Below, piece by piece: positions 5,166-5,982 of a stretch of DNA of 5,982 nt. The translations under genes and the position numbers were made by a program. The DNA is from an uncultured Clostridium sp. (GTDB lineage: Bacteria > Bacillota > Clostridia > Lachnospirales > Lachnospiraceae): contig CAJJLI010000159.1 of the NCBI GenBank assembly GCA_905192625.1, positions 1-5,982 on the forward strand. Reading direction: 5' to 3'. How positions within the stretch are numbered: the first letter of the stretch is position 1; each line of letters starts with the position of its first letter. Under the pieces are notes generated by a model. It made no database searches, was not told where the DNA came from, and saw only the letters and a list, made by a program, of their open reading frames with translations.

Positions 5166-5982
5166 ATGTTATACATTGGTGTTGATTTGGGGACCTCGTC
5201 TATTAAGTTAGTACTTATGAATGAAGAAGGAAAGATTGAGAACATTGTTTCAAGGGAATATCCATTGTCATTTCCAAAGCCAGGTTGGTCGGAACAAAAT
5301 CCAGAGGATTGGTATCAAGCCTTTTTAGAAGGTATGGAAGATCTTTTAGCAAACTATGATAAATCTTTAGTAGAAGGCATTAGCTTTGGTGGACAGATGC
5401 ATGGTCTTGTTATTTTAGATGAGAATGATCATGTAATTCGTCCAGCAATTTTATGGAACGATGGAAGAACGACAAAAGAGTGTGATTATTTAAATAATAC
5501 CATTGGTAGAGAAAAAGTATCTTCCTATACTGCCAATATGGCATTGACAGGTTTTACAGCACCTAAAATTCTATGGGTTAAGGAAAATGAACCAGAGAAC
5601 TTTGCTAAAATTAACAAAATTATGCTTCCAAAAGACTACATAGCTTATATGATTTCTGGCGTACATTGTACCGATGTTTCTGATGCGTCTGGTATGCTTT
5701 TATTCGATGTTAAAAACCGTAGATGGTCACAGGAGATGTTATCTATTGTTGGGGTGAAAGAAGAACAGTTGGCAAAAGTTTTTGAAAGTTATGAAGCAGT
5801 TGGAACATTAAGAGAAGATGTTGCTAATAAACTTGGATTGAATCCTAGCGTTAAAGTAATTGCCGGAGCAGGGGATAATGCAGCAGGAGCAGTAGGTACT
5901 GGTACTCTTGAGCATGGTATGTGCAGCATATCCATTGGTACTTCAGGTACTGTATTTATTGCTACGGATGAATTTGCAGTAG
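5166..5982 (+). CDS. xylB: Xylulokinase (XylB), N-terminal part, 3' truncated
   Basis: Xylulokinase phosphorylates D-xylulose with ATP to D-xylulose 5-phosphate, the entry point of xylose into the pentose phosphate pathway, in the cytoplasm. The window shows 272 complete codons of a FGGY-family kinase usually about 490-510 residues long; the rest lies beyond the right edge. Visible are the phosphate-binding loop VDLGTSSIK (6-14), the substrate motif GGQMHG (75-80), LWNDGR (96-101), GAGDNAAGAVG (234-244) with Asp237 matching the catalytic Asp233 of E. coli XylB, and SIGTSGTVF (255-263) at the start of the second domain. GQMHG and WNDGR point to xylulokinase rather than glycerol kinase, gluconokinase or ribulokinase. 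ATG 5166 follows GGGAGG (5155-5160) at 5 nt spacing. The gene is divergent from xylR with a strong promoter and an operator-like palindrome in between. No xylA (xylose isomerase) is visible in the window. Confidence 0.95.
   Translation, partial: MLYIGVDLGTSSIKLVLMNEEGKIENIVSREYPLSFPKPGWSEQNPEDWYQAFLEGMEDLLANYDKSLVEGISFGGQMHGLVILDENDHVIRPAILWNDGRTTKECDYLNNTIGREKVSSYTANMALTGFTAPKILWVKENEPENFAKINKIMLPKDYIAYMISGVHCTDVSDASGMLLFDVKNRRWSQEMLSIVGVKEEQLAKVFESYEAVGTLREDVANKLGLNPSVKVIAGAGDNAAGAVGTGTLEHGMCSISIGTSGTVFIATDEFAV

Overview
The window looks like chromosomal DNA from a low-GC, endospore-forming Firmicute. Lachnospiraceae or a related clostridium is the best guess: it carries AddA-type recombination (not RecBCD), an alpha/beta-type small acid-soluble spore protein (SASP), clostridial codon use with A/T-rich third positions, and a XylR/XylB xylose module. 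The species is not determined. Nothing suggests a mobile element, CRISPR array, prophage, rRNA or tRNA.

Left half, plus strand (1-3344): the C-terminal part of addA (ATP-dependent helicase/nuclease subunit A, cut by the left edge), then a 72-residue SASP-like gene, then a 308-residue diacylglycerol/lipid kinase of the YegS/DagK family. Gaps are 95 and 47 nt. I see no convincing terminator between the genes, so read-through is possible. The SASP start is preceded by a perfect 10-bp inverted repeat whose loop holds the Shine-Dalgarno sequence.

Middle (3345-3609): about 200 nt with no gene that I can support, followed by a 20-bp stem-loop with A and T tracts at its ends. It can terminate both the rightward kinase transcript and the leftward regulator transcript.

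Right half (3610-5982): a minus-strand ROK-family repressor that looks like XylR, divergent from a plus-strand xylulokinase gene (xylB, cut by the right edge). The 389-bp intergenic region is rich in readable signals. It holds a perfect-hexamer promoter for xylR, a purine-rich stretch with GGTAAA repeats, a strong extended -10 promoter for xylB, a perfect 7-5-7 palindrome just downstream of that promoter (the best candidate XylR operator), and a 13-bp direct repeat of its left half 59 bp further on. The simplest reading is that XylR is made continuously and blocks xylB transcription just after initiation. Xylose binding would release it, and XylB would then phosphorylate D-xylulose for entry into the pentose phosphate pathway.

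The gene families are all well known. I did not find a clearly undescribed system. The most interesting items are the SASP leader hairpin and the operator/half-operator arrangement before xylB.
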